Source: Sandaracinus amylolyticus
GTDB taxonomy: Bacteria > Myxococcota_A > Polyangia > Polyangiales > Sandaracinaceae
Assembly (NCBI RefSeq): GCF_000737325.1
Contig: NZ_CP011125.1
Span: 6,076,001-6,140,000 of the forward strand
Length of the DNA stretch: 64,000 bases
Direction: 5' to 3'
Below are positions 50,007 through 58,673 of this stretch, piece after piece (positions within the stretch are counted from its first letter, which is position 1; each line of letters begins with the position of its first letter). Under the pieces are notes generated by a model. That model did not search any database and was not told the origin of the DNA. It saw only the letters and a list, made by a program, of their open reading frames with translations. The position numbers and the translations under genes were made by a program.

Positions 50007-51224
50007 TCAGCGGTCGCACTCGCCGCCGATCATGTTGATCGAGCCGAAGGTGGGCACGATGTCCGCCACCATGTCGCCGATCAGCATCTCGCGGCACGCC
50101 TGCAGGTTGTAGAAGCACGGCGGGCGGCAGCGCACGCGATAGGGCGTGCCCGAGCCGTCGCTCACGATGAAGAAGCCGAGCTCGCCGTTGCCGCCCTCGG
50201 TGAACGAGTAGCACTCACCGGCGGGCACCTTGATGCCCTCCATCACGATCTTGAAGTGCGCGATGGTCGCCTCGATCGTGTTGTACACGTCGAGCTTCTC
50301 GGGCAGCACGAAGCGCGGGTCGTCGGCGTTGATCGGACCCTTGTCCGGCATCTTGTCGAGACACTGCTCGATGATCTTCATCGACTGACGCACTTCCTCG
50401 AAGCGCACCATGAATCGATCGTAGTTGTCGCCGTCGTGGCCGACCGGAACGTCGAAGTCGACGGCGTCGTAGAACATGTACGGGTGCGCCTTGCGCACGT
50501 CGTAGTCGACGCCGGTCGAGCGCAGCACCGGGCCGGTCACGCCCCACGCGAGCGCGCGCTCCTTGCTCAGCTTCCCGATGCCCTGGGTGCGGTCGAGGAA
50601 GATGCGGTTCTTGAGCAGCAGCGACTCGGTCTCGAGGAGCACCTCGTCGACCTGCGGCAGCACCGCACGGACGCTCTCCTTGAAGTGCGGCGTGGGCTCC
50701 TTCGCCATGCCGCCGATGCGGCCGAAGGAGTGGGTCATGCGCGCGCCGGTCTCCTGCTCGAGCACGTCCCACAGCCAGTCGCGCACCTTGATGCACCACA
50801 GGAAGGGCGTGAACGCTCCGAGCTCCATCGCCGTCGCGCTGTTGCACGTGAGGTGATCGGTGATGCGCGAGATCTCGCCGAGGATCATCCGGTACCAGGT
50901 GCAGCGCTCCGGCACCTTGAGCCCGGCGAGCTTCTCCACCGCGAGCGAGAAGCCCACGTTGCAGAGCATCGGCGAGACGTAGTTGAGGCGATCCGCGTAG
51001 GGGAAGACCTGCGTCCAGTTGCCACGCTCGCAGCTCTTCTCGAAGCCGCGGTGCAGGTAGCCCGGCTGGATGTCGAGATCCATCACCGTCTCGCCGTCGA
51101 GCTCGAGCACCATGCGGATGGTGCCGTGCATCGCGGGGTGCGACGGGCCCATGTTGATCCGCATGGGCTCGGCGGGCAGCTCGAGCGTGCCCTCGTGCTC
51201 CTCGTCTTCGTAGAAGGGCTCCAT
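50007..51224 (-). CDS. nuoD: NADH-quinone oxidoreductase subunit D
   Basis: A 405-residue 49-kDa-type subunit that forms the quinone headgroup site together with NuoB. Signature blocks are GPSHPAMHGTIRMVLELDGE (~residues 27-46), GYLHRGFEKSCE, SHAM-equivalent ELGAFTPFLWCIKVRDWL and GECYSFTEGGNGELGFFIVSDGS near the C-terminus. NuoC is encoded separately, not fused as in E. coli. It lies 21 bp downstream of nuoC and 44 bp upstream of nuoG. Confidence 0.96.
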   Translation of the reverse strand: MEPFYEDEEHEGTLELPAEPMRINMGPSHPAMHGTIRMVLELDGETVMDLDIQPGYLHRGFEKSCERGNWTQVFPYADRLNYVSPMLCNVGFSLAVEKLAGLKVPERCTWYRMILGEISRITDHLTCNSATAMELGAFTPFLWCIKVRDWLWDVLEQETGARMTHSFGRIGGMAKEPTPHFKESVRAVLPQVDEVLLETESLLLKNRIFLDRTQGIGKLSKERALAWGVTGPVLRSTGVDYDVRKAHPYMFYDAVDFDVPVGHDGDNYDRFMVRFEEVRQSMKIIEQCLDKMPDKGPINADDPRFVLPEKLDVYNTIEATIAHFKIVMEGIKVPAGECYSFTEGGNGELGFFIVSDGSGTPYRVRCRPPCFYNLQACREMLIGDMVADIVPTFGSINMIGGECDR

Positions 51225-51245
51225 CTACATCACTCTTTCGCCGGG

Positions 51246-51929
51246 TTACTCGGTCGCGGTACGAGCCGCTTCGTCGTCGAGCTCGGTGTACTCGATGCCC
51301 TTGCTGAGCGCGGGGCGCTGGCCCTGCTGCTCGCCGATGGCGGGCGAGACCTGGAAGTCGCTGCCCTCGATGCGCGCCTGCCAGTCGATGCGCGACCACG
51401 GCTGGCCCTCGTCGGGGCCGAAGGGCGGCAGCTTGTCGATGTCCTCCACGTCGCGGTAGGGCACCAGCGGCTGCGTCTTCTCGATCGGGTAGTCCTTGCG
51501 GAGCGGGTGCCCGACGAACTCGTCGTACATCAGGATGCGGCGCGGATCGGGGTGGCCCTCGAAGACCACGCCGAACATGTCCCACGCCTCGCGCTCGCCC
51601 CAGTTCGCGCCGATCCACACCGGCACGAGCGACGCGACGCTGCCGCCCTCGTCGACGCGCGTCTTGATGCGCACGCGGTGCTTCTTCGCGAGCGAGCGCA
51701 CGAAGAGCAGCACGTCGAAGCGCGGGAGGTCCTCACGCATCGGGTAGTCGACGCACGTGACGTCGACGAAGTGGTTCATGTCGCACTCGGGGTCGTCGCG
51801 CAGGAAGCGCGCGACCTCGAGCCAGTCCTTCGGCGCGACCACGGCCTCGTCGTCGCCGAAGTGGCTGCTCGTCGCGAGGATGCGGTCACCGAACTGCGCC
51901 GTGAGGCGCTCGAGCACCTTCTTGCTCAT
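51246..51929 (-). CDS. nuoC: NADH-quinone oxidoreductase subunit C
   Basis: A 227-residue 30-kDa-type subunit of the peripheral arm. The diagnostic block is ANWGEREAWDMFGVVFEGHPDPRRILMYDEFVGHPLRKDYPIEKT, split here as NWGEREAWDMFGV (~residues 131-143) and HPLRKDYP (~165-172). The C-terminal ~50 residues are a charged extension. It lies 6 bp after nuoB. Confidence 0.95.
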   Translation of the reverse strand: MSKKVLERLTAQFGDRILATSSHFGDDEAVVAPKDWLEVARFLRDDPECDMNHFVDVTCVDYPMREDLPRFDVLLFVRSLAKKHRVRIKTRVDEGGSVASLVPVWIGANWGEREAWDMFGVVFEGHPDPRRILMYDEFVGHPLRKDYPIEKTQPLVPYRDVEDIDKLPPFGPDEGQPWSRIDWQARIEGSDFQVSPAIGEQQGQRPALSKGIEYTELDDEAARTATE

Positions 51930-51935
51930 GGCGAC

Positions 51936-52591
<656 letters not shown>

Positions 52592-52604
<13 letters not shown>

Positions 52605-52951
52605 TCGAGCGCTCCCTTCTTCCACGCGTAGACGAGGGTCACGCCGAGGACGAGGAGGAAGAGCAGCATCTCCACGAGCCCGAACCAGCCGAGCTCGCGG
52701 AACTGAGCCGCCCACGGATACAGGAACACCGCCTCGATGTCGAAGACGACGAAGAGGATGGCGGTGAGATAGAACTTGACGCTCAGGCGTACGTGCTGAG
52801 CGCCGGTGGTCGCCGAGCCCGACTCGTACGGGATCAGCTTCTCGGGCGTGGGGTTCTTCCTGCCGAGCGTCGATGCCAGGATGAACAGCAACGACGGGAT
52901 CGCGACTGCGATCGCGAGCATCAGGAAGACGGGAAAATAGACCTCGAACAT
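52592..52951 (-). CDS. nuoA: NADH-quinone oxidoreductase subunit A
   Basis: A 119-residue membrane subunit with three predicted helices (VFLMLAIAVAIPSLLFIL, FYLTAILFVVFDIEAVFLYPW and GLVEMLLFLLVLGVTLVYAW). The conserved loop YESGSATTGAQHVRLSVKFY and the FDIEAVFLYPW helix are diagnostic. It is the first gene of the nuoABCDGHI unit, with a leader of about 135 nt from a sigma70-like promoter. Confidence 0.96.
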
Positions 52952-53092
52952 GGGGCTCGGTGCCTTTTCCTGGGAAGGGGGCGAGGTCGGAGGCCGCCTG
53001 TTTGCGCAGGCCCCTGCAGCCGTGGGGGACGGCCGAGCGGTCTCAGCCGGCGAAAGGCGGACGACGCCCTTCGGGATGGGAGGCCGGCGCCG

Positions 53093-53121
53093 GTTCTAGG
53101 CTACCGGCAACGTGGTGTCAA
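53093..53121 (-). promoter_or_regulatory. sigma70-like promoter of the nuo operon
   Basis: On the minus strand TTGACA (53116-53121), a 17-bp spacer and TAGAAC (53093-53098) match consensus well. Transcription would start near 53086, leaving a G+C-rich leader of about 135 nt before nuoA. The 42-bp repeat array lies just upstream. Confidence 0.7.
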
Positions 53122-53204
53122 CGCTGGGAAAGCCAGCGAAAACGGGAGCGCCTCGGCGACGCGCGCCCTCCCCCTTCTCGGGAGGCGAGCGGGCGCTCGC
53201 GGAG

Positions 53205-53505
53205 CGCGCCCAGCGGGCGATCTCGCGCGCGATCACGCACCGGGACGACGCCGGGTGCATGTTCTCGCGCGTGATCGCGCACCCGGAAGGTTCCGGGTGG
53301 CTGTTTCCGTCCGCGAACACCCACCGGGAAGCGCGCGGGTGGCTGTTTCCGTCCGCGAACACCCGCCGGGAAGCGCGCGGGTGGCTGTTTTCGTCCGCGA
53401 ACACCCACCCGGAAGCGCGCGGGTGGCTGTTTCCGTCCGCGAACACTCACCGGGGAGCGCGCGGGTGGCTGTCGCCGTCCGCGAGCACGGTCCCGCGCGC
53501 GCTGC
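53205..53505. repeat. 42-bp tandem repeat array, about seven copies
   Basis: GGGTGGCTGTTTCCGTCCGC recurs at about 53295, 53337, 53379, 53421 and 53463 with an exact 42-bp period. More diverged copies occur upstream (GGGTGCATGTTCTCGCGCGT at ~53254 and an older one at ~53213). Each unit contains a GGGTG...CACCC dyad. The period is a multiple of three, so both strands stay open as 14-residue repeats. No ribosome site or family supports translation. It fills the gap between nuoA and the dehydratase gene. Confidence 0.88.
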
Positions 53506-53520
53506 GCTTCGCGCTCGATA

Positions 53521-54921
53521 CTACTCGTCGAGCCCGGCGAGCTTGCGGGCGGCGCGCATCTTCTCGTCCCAGTCGGTGCGCCGCTCGATCACGACGCGCT
53601 GGGCCTGGGGCGACCCCGCGCCGTGCATGCACTCGATGCGCAGCGGGACCGCGCCCGAGCCGTAGCTCATCCACTCGACGAGGCGGAGCAGCTTCGCGCG
53701 CTCGCGATCGCCCATCACGTGCCGGAGCTTCGGGCCGAGCTCGGGGTGATCGAGATCGGCGACCGAGGGCATCGTCGCGAGCAGCCCGCCCGCGAGGTCC
53801 TCGGCGAGCCGGACGATCTCGTAGGGCAGCTCGGTCACGTGGTGCTTGCACACGTTCGCGAGCACCGCGTCGACCTGGTGGATCCCGGAGCGGTGCTTCG
53901 TCGTCTTCGTCGAGGCCGCGAGGCCGAGCGCGTGGATGGTCTCGGTGAGGTGGACCATCTGGGTGAGCTTGTCGCGCACGTGCGAGGCGTCGCGCACGCC
54001 GTTCTTCTTCGCGAGGAGCGCGGTCGCGCCGACGAGCGCGTCGAGGTTGCCCGGCTTGCACCCGCCGTAGCTGGCGCGGTGGAACCCGGCGAACGCCTCG
54101 AGCAGCTCGTTGCACGCCTCGAGATCGCCGTCGATGAAGACGCGGTCGCGCGGGACGAACACGTCCTCGAAGATCACGACGCACTCCTGGCCGCCGTAGC
54201 GCGCGTTGCCCGCGTCGGGGCCGCCGCGTCGCTCGTCGCTGGGCTGACGGCCGAGCACCATCGACACGCCCGGCGCGTCCACCGGGATCGCGCACGCGAT
54301 CGCGAAGTCCTCTTCGCCCGCGCGCAGCGACTGGCCGGGCATCACGAGGATCTCGTGCGCGTTCGCCGCGCCGGTCTGGTGGATCTTCGCGCCGCGGATC
54401 ACGAGGCCGACCGCGCTGCGCCCGACGACGCGCACGAACGAGTCGGGCTGCTCGCTCGGGCGCTTGCTGCGATCGCCCTTCGGGTCGGTCATCGCGCCGT
54501 TCAGCGTGAGGTCCTCGCGCTGCACGTTCGCGAGCCAGCGCACGAAGCGGTCGTGCCCCTGGCGGCCGTGGGTCGCGATGTACGTCGCGTTGAGGCCGTC
54601 CATGCCGACGCAGCGCTGGAAGCAGGTGCCGGTGAGGCGACCGAGGATTCGTTGGAGCTCCAACTTCTTCCGGAGGTCGTCGTCGCTCGTGAAGAGGTGC
54701 GTGAAGCGGTTCACGCGCGCGTCGACGAGCTTCGAGTGCGGCGTCGCGAGATCGCGGATCGTCGGGTCGGGATCGTGCGCGAGCGCGTAGGTCGCGGCGA
54801 CGGTGTCGATCGAGGGGCGCACCTTCGGGTGGCGCGTGGGATCCGGAACGCGCTGCCCGTCCACCCAGAGGACGAGCTTCCGTGCGCGCAGCGACTCGAC
54901 GTACTCCGCGGCGGTCTTCAT
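53521..54921 (-). CDS. 4-hydroxybutyryl-CoA dehydratase/vinylacetyl-CoA isomerase-like protein
   Basis: A 466-residue member of the HpaB/AbfD flavoprotein family. The residues that ligate the [4Fe-4S] cluster in Clostridium aminobutyricum AbfD (Cys99, Cys103, His292, Cys299) have equivalents here: Cys100 and Cys104 in TCFQRCVGMD, and His281 and Cys288 in FHRASYGGCK. The neighbouring Tyr285 and Lys289 and the Glu in IFEDVFVP also match. Plain 4-hydroxyphenylacetate monooxygenases lack these cysteines. The enzyme would dehydrate 4-hydroxybutyryl-CoA to crotonyl-CoA. It starts 6 bp from a perfect palindrome that may be an operator. Confidence 0.85.
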   Translation of the reverse strand: MKTAAEYVESLRARKLVLWVDGQRVPDPTRHPKVRPSIDTVAATYALAHDPDPTIRDLATPHSKLVDARVNRFTHLFTSDDDLRKKLELQRILGRLTGTCFQRCVGMDGLNATYIATHGRQGHDRFVRWLANVQREDLTLNGAMTDPKGDRSKRPSEQPDSFVRVVGRSAVGLVIRGAKIHQTGAANAHEILVMPGQSLRAGEEDFAIACAIPVDAPGVSMVLGRQPSDERRGGPDAGNARYGGQECVVIFEDVFVPRDRVFIDGDLEACNELLEAFAGFHRASYGGCKPGNLDALVGATALLAKKNGVRDASHVRDKLTQMVHLTETIHALGLAASTKTTKHRSGIHQVDAVLANVCKHHVTELPYEIVRLAEDLAGGLLATMPSVADLDHPELGPKLRHVMGDRERAKLLRLVEWMSYGSGAVPLRIECMHGAGSPQAQRVVIERRTDWDEKMRAARKLAGLDE

Positions 54922-54926
54922 GGCGC

Positions 54927-54942
54927 GACAGTGTTCACTGTC
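54927..54942. promoter_or_regulatory. 16-bp palindrome at the dehydratase start, likely operator
   Basis: GACAGTG and CACTGTC flank a TT, a perfect 7-bp inverted repeat ending 6 bp before the dehydratase ATG. A possible -35 (TTGAGC) lies upstream on the minus strand. A repressor bound here would block transcription or initiation. The regulator is not encoded next door. Confidence 0.6.
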
Positions 54943-54981
54943 AGCCTCTGCCGCTCAATCGAGTTTCGCGCGTGCGCCCCT

Positions 54982-55221
54982 CGAGCATCGAAGATGCTCG
55001 ACCAGAAAAAGAGCTGAAGTGGACCGGACGACGACGGCTGCGACGCCGAGCATCGAAGATGCTCGATCCGCGTCGCAGCACGGACGTCGTTCACCGTCGA
55101 GCATCGAAGATGCTCGACCAGAAAAAAGAGCTGAAGTGGACCGGACGACGACGGCTGCGACGCCGAGCATCGAAGATGCTCGATCCGCGTCGCAGCCGGC
55201 GACGTCTGGTCCACTTCAGCG
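54982..55221. repeat. 116-bp repeats built of nested palindromes
   Basis: Four copies of a hairpin with arms CGAGCATC and GATGCTCG and loop GAA occur at 54982, 55047, 55098 and 55164. They belong to two copies of a 116/117-bp unit. In the second hairpin of each unit an outer 10-bp stem, GCTGCGACGC with GCGTCGCAGC, surrounds the first. In the last copy a further stem, CTGAAGTGGACC with GGTCCACTTCAG, encloses everything and runs into the thioesterase stop codon. The region lies between the thioesterase 3' end and the dehydratase start. Confidence 0.9.
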
Positions 55222-55701
55222 ACAGAAGCGCTTCCACGCGTCGGGGATCGGGCCGCCCAGCATCCGCTCGGCGCCGCCCTGGTCGAGGACCACGAAGCGG
55301 AAGCTGCCGGTGAACGCGTCGGCGCCGTCCTGGACGATGCGCACCGCGACGTCGACGATGCGGCGCGCGTCGCGGGTGATGACCGAGCGGCCCTCGAGCG
55401 GGACGCCGATGCGCACGGCCTTGTGCAGCTTCGCGTCGAACGACGCGGTGAAGCCGAACTTGCCGAGCAGCCCGATCAGCGCCCACGCGGCGACCTCGTC
55501 GGCGAGCGTCGAGACGAGCCCGCCGTGCATGATGCCGGGCGGGCCCTGGTAGCGATCCCCGGGCGTGAAGCGCGTGACGATCTCGTCGCCCTCGCGCGCG
55601 AACGTGAGGTGGAACCCGTACGGGTGATCGGGCCCGCAGCCGAAGCAGGGCTGACCGGGCCCGAAGAGATGTCCGTCGAGGGGCGGAAGAGGAGTGCTCA
55701 T
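55216..55701 (-). CDS. PaaI-type hotdog thioesterase
   Basis: A 161-residue hotdog-fold protein of the PaaI/4HBT thioesterase group, which hydrolyses acyl-CoA thioesters. The core shows CFGCGPDHPYGFHLTF at the N-terminus. The active-site block PPGIMHGGLVSTLADEVAAWAL (split as GIMHGGLVSTLADE, ~residues 56-69) and the beta strand SFDAKLHKAVRIG follow. The substrate is unknown. It is upstream of the dehydratase on the same strand, separated by the palindromic repeats, so a CoA-linked pathway is possible but unproven. Confidence 0.85.
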   Translation of the reverse strand: MSTPLPPLDGHLFGPGQPCFGCGPDHPYGFHLTFAREGDEIVTRFTPGDRYQGPPGIMHGGLVSTLADEVAAWALIGLLGKFGFTASFDAKLHKAVRIGVPLEGRSVITRDARRIVDVAVRIVQDGADAFTGSFRFVVLDQGGAERMLGGPIPDAWKRFCR

Positions 55702-55722
55702 CGCGCGCGCAGCATGACGCGC

Positions 55723-56861
55723 TCAGAGCGGGTCGGGCACGCTGGCCTGGCCGAACGTGTCGTCGCCCCAGCAGTGCACCTCGTCGGCCTCGTCGAGCGC
55801 GCACGAGTGACGCCCGCCGCTCACGACCTCCACGAAGCGTCCCGGCGGGACCACGTGCTGGCCCTCGGCATCGCGGCCCCAGCACACCAGCGAGGCGTCG
55901 CTCGCGCGGATCCCGCACGCGTGCAGCTGGCCCGCGCTGATCGCGCCGAGCGCCTCGGCAGGCGCGCCCGACGCGAGGGCGCCCGAGCACGCGACGGTGC
56001 CGTCGGCGCGGCGCCCGCAGACGTCGAAGAGGCTCCCGACGATCGACACGAACGCCCCCGTGGGCGGCGTCGGGACGTCGTCCGGATCGGGGCCGCCCCA
56101 GCAGCGGATCGTCCCGTCGCTCGCGCGGACGCCGCAGCCCCACTCGAAGCCGAACGCATAGTCGACGAACGCCTCGTCGGTGGGCGGCCCGTCGATCGGG
56201 CCGAACGCGCCCCAGCAGCGCAACGTGCCGTCGGCGCGCATGCCGCACATGCCGCGATCGTGCCCGTAGAGGCGCGTGAAGGTCTCGCCGAGCGGGGTCG
56301 AGAGCGGATCGGGGTTGCCCCAGCACGCGACGGTGTGGTCGGGGCGGCGCGCGCAGAAGCGGTGGTCGTTGTGGAACCCGCGAACCTCGACGAACCGCCC
56401 CGGCGGAACGCTGAGGATGCCTGCCGAGCCCCAGCAGCGCAGCGTGCCGTCGGCGCGCGTCGCGCACGATCCGTTCGAGCCGGCGCCGAGGTGCAGCGGG
56501 CCGTCGATCGGGAGCGTCACGCTCGTGCCGTCGTCGCACGTGAGCGTCGCCGAGCCGTCGCCGTGGTCGGTGAGCGTGCAGCCCGAGCCGTCGACGCCGC
56601 GAGGAACGGTCACGCTCGTGCCGTCGTCGCAGGTCACGACCGCGCCGGCCTCGGTCTCCTCGACGGTGCAGCCGCTCGACGTGCCGTCCATGCCGTCCAT
56701 CCCGGCATGCCCGCGGGACCGGGACGAACCGTGGCGCTGCTCCCGTCGGGGCAGCTGATCACCGCGGTACCGTCGGGCTCGTTCACGACGGTGCACGAGC
56801 CCGAGTCGCCGGAGCAGGACGAGATCACGAGCGCAAGGAGCAGGAGTGTCGCGTGTCGCAT
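55723..56861 (-). pseudogene. RCC1-like repeat lipoprotein, interrupted by a frameshift
   Basis: The N-terminus (ATG 56861) is a lipoprotein signal, MRHATLLLLALVISSC. It is followed by CTVVNEPDGTAVISCPDGSS and the start of a collagen-like stretch, GPAGMPG. There the frame is lost near 56702. In the -1/+1-shifted frame the protein continues naturally with GMDGMDGTSSGC and CTLTDHGDGSATLTC. Seven RCC1-type repeats follow, each with a closing CWG (for example RADGTLRCWG and RRADGTVACSG). Restoring one base would give a ~380-residue surface protein. Either the gene is broken, the base is a sequencing error, or it is shifted on purpose. Confidence 0.75.
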
Positions 56862-56934
56862 CGCGCCGGAACGTATCCGGTGCGCGGGTCACACGTCTAG
56901 GATCGCAGCAACGATCCGCCAATCCTGGAACAGG

Positions 56935-58554
56935 TCACGGCGCGCGACCGAGCGCGCGGTAGCCGAGATATCGCGGGAACGCGCGGCCCGACTGGTTCCA
57001 CTGCTTCGGGCGTCCGACGTACATCGCGTCGACGCCGTGGTCGGCGAACGCGTCGCCGACGTCGAGCCACGCGGCGTCGCCGGTGAGCACGTACGCCGCG
57101 CCGAAGACGTGCACGATCAGCAGGTTGAGATCGGCCGTGCTCGAGTCGTCGTAGTCGTCGGACGCGCAGCCCCACAGATAGCGGAACGCGGCTCCGTCGC
57201 TCGTGACCGCGTCGTCGCGCAGCCACTCCGCGGCGCGACGCACCACGTCCGCGATGCGCGCGTCGCCGGTGAGCGCGTGCGCGTCCATGAGCCCATCGAC
57301 GAGCAGCGACGTCATGAACGGCGAGCCACCGGCGGGCCCGTCGCTGCACTCCTCGGGATCGGGGCGCACGAGGTCGTGCTCGAACGCGCCGCTCGTTCCG
57401 TCGCTCTGCCAGTCGACGGCTTCGTCGATCAGCGACACGAGCGCGGCGCGCACCTCGTCGCGCGGGTCGAGCGCGTAGTACGAGGCCACGCCCATGATCG
57501 TCCACGCGAGGTTGCGCTCGGTGACGCGCAGGCTGTTCTCGCGCCCGCCGCGCTGTGCCGGCAGGCTGCGCACGAACGCCTCGCCCATCGCGATCACCGC
57601 TTCGCGCGCCGCGGGATCGCCGGTGAGCAGGTAGTCGTCGAGCATGCCCTGCCCGGTCATGCGCCGCATGACGCCCCAGTCGAGCTTCTGCGACGGCGTC
57701 CAGCCGTCGGCCTGACAGACCTGCACCGCCATCGCGCGCCCCGCGATCCACTCGAGCTCGTTGTCGCGGTACCACGTGCTCTCGAGGCGCGCGCGTCGAT
57801 AGCGCGCCGCGTCCGCGCCACGCACGAAGCGCTGCCAGAGCGCGTGCGGTCCGTCGTAGTACGTGCGGTGCGCGTTCGTGCCCGCGCAGCTCACGCCGTA
57901 GGTCTCGTAGGCGGGCGACATCGAGCCGAGGCACGACTCGAGCTCGTCGTCGAACGACTCGAAGCGATCGTTCGCGGCGATCGTCAGGTGCGGGCCGCTC
58001 ACGCGCGATCGCGCGTAGTGCTCGGGGTCGAGCGTCGCGGCGACGGGCCCGTCGGGCGCGGGCGCGATCGCGGCGGGCGCGGTGCGGGTGCGCGGCGCGC
58101 CGTGCTCGATCGTCCAGCGCTCTTCGGCGTTCGCGGCGAGCGTCGCGCGGAACGCGACCAGCACGCTGCGGATCGATCCGTCGAGCGGCCAGCGCGCGAG
58201 CTCCGCGACGTGGATCTCGCGCTCGGTCCCGCTCGCATCGAGCACACGCACGTGCGACGCGTCGCGCAGCACGCCGGGCGCGAACGGCACGCCCAGCGAG
58301 ACCACTGCGTCCGACGCGGCACCGCGATCCGCGCGCAGCGTGAGCGCGATCTCGCCGGCGGTCGCCACCGGGCCGCCGTCGATCGGCGACGTGCTCGCGT
58401 CGTGCTCGCTCGGTCGCGCGCCGTCGATCGACGAGATGCCTCCGTCGCGCGGCGTGCTCGCGTCGCCGTCGATCGCGGCGTCGCCGGTGCATCCGCTCGC
58501 GAGCGCGATCAGCACCAGCGCCCAGCGCGCCCTGCCCTTCCCTCGTGTGCCCAT
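56935..58554 (-). CDS. lipoprotein with RIFT-barrel-like N-terminus and helical (alpha/alpha-barrel-like) C-terminus
   Basis: A 539-residue exported lipoprotein (WALVLIALASGC, lipobox ASGC) with an Asp/Ser/Gly linker. Residues ~65-160 (LTLRADRGAASDAVVSLGVP, HVRVLDASGTEREIHVAELA, WPLDGSIRSVLVAF) resemble the N-terminal RIFT-barrel domain of YetA/exo-rhamnogalacturonan lyase-like proteins. Most of the rest is helical with recurrent WTIMGVASYYALDPRDE and DGLMDAHALTGDARIADVVRRAAEWL segments, typical of alpha/alpha-toroid glycan-acting enzymes. A role in polysaccharide breakdown is plausible. No catalytic residue can be assigned. Confidence 0.6.
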   Translation of the reverse strand: MGTRGKGRARWALVLIALASGCTGDAAIDGDASTPRDGGISSIDGARPSEHDASTSPIDGGPVATAGEIALTLRADRGAASDAVVSLGVPFAPGVLRDASHVRVLDASGTEREIHVAELARWPLDGSIRSVLVAFRATLAANAEERWTIEHGAPRTRTAPAAIAPAPDGPVAATLDPEHYARSRVSGPHLTIAANDRFESFDDELESCLGSMSPAYETYGVSCAGTNAHRTYYDGPHALWQRFVRGADAARYRRARLESTWYRDNELEWIAGRAMAVQVCQADGWTPSQKLDWGVMRRMTGQGMLDDYLLTGDPAAREAVIAMGEAFVRSLPAQRGGRENSLRVTERNLAWTIMGVASYYALDPRDEVRAALVSLIDEAVDWQSDGTSGAFEHDLVRPDPEECSDGPAGGSPFMTSLLVDGLMDAHALTGDARIADVVRRAAEWLRDDAVTSDGAAFRYLWGCASDDYDDSSTADLNLLIVHVFGAAYVLTGDAAWLDVGDAFADHGVDAMYVGRPKQWNQSGRAFPRYLGYRALGRAP

Positions 58555-58673
58555 CGGGCCGCGCGTCGTGCACTCGGCGTACCGCGCGCGCGCTGCGTGG
58601 ATCGGCGCGCGATCGCGGCAGGACGCAGCCCTCATGGCGGTTGGAACCGACACACCGCGCCCCCGCGGGATGG

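Noticed and set aside
53096-53948. 14-residue peptide repeats encoded on either strand of the 42-bp array
   Set aside because: Both strands stay open merely because the period is a multiple of three; no ribosome site or known repeat family, and one frame runs into the dehydratase antisense.
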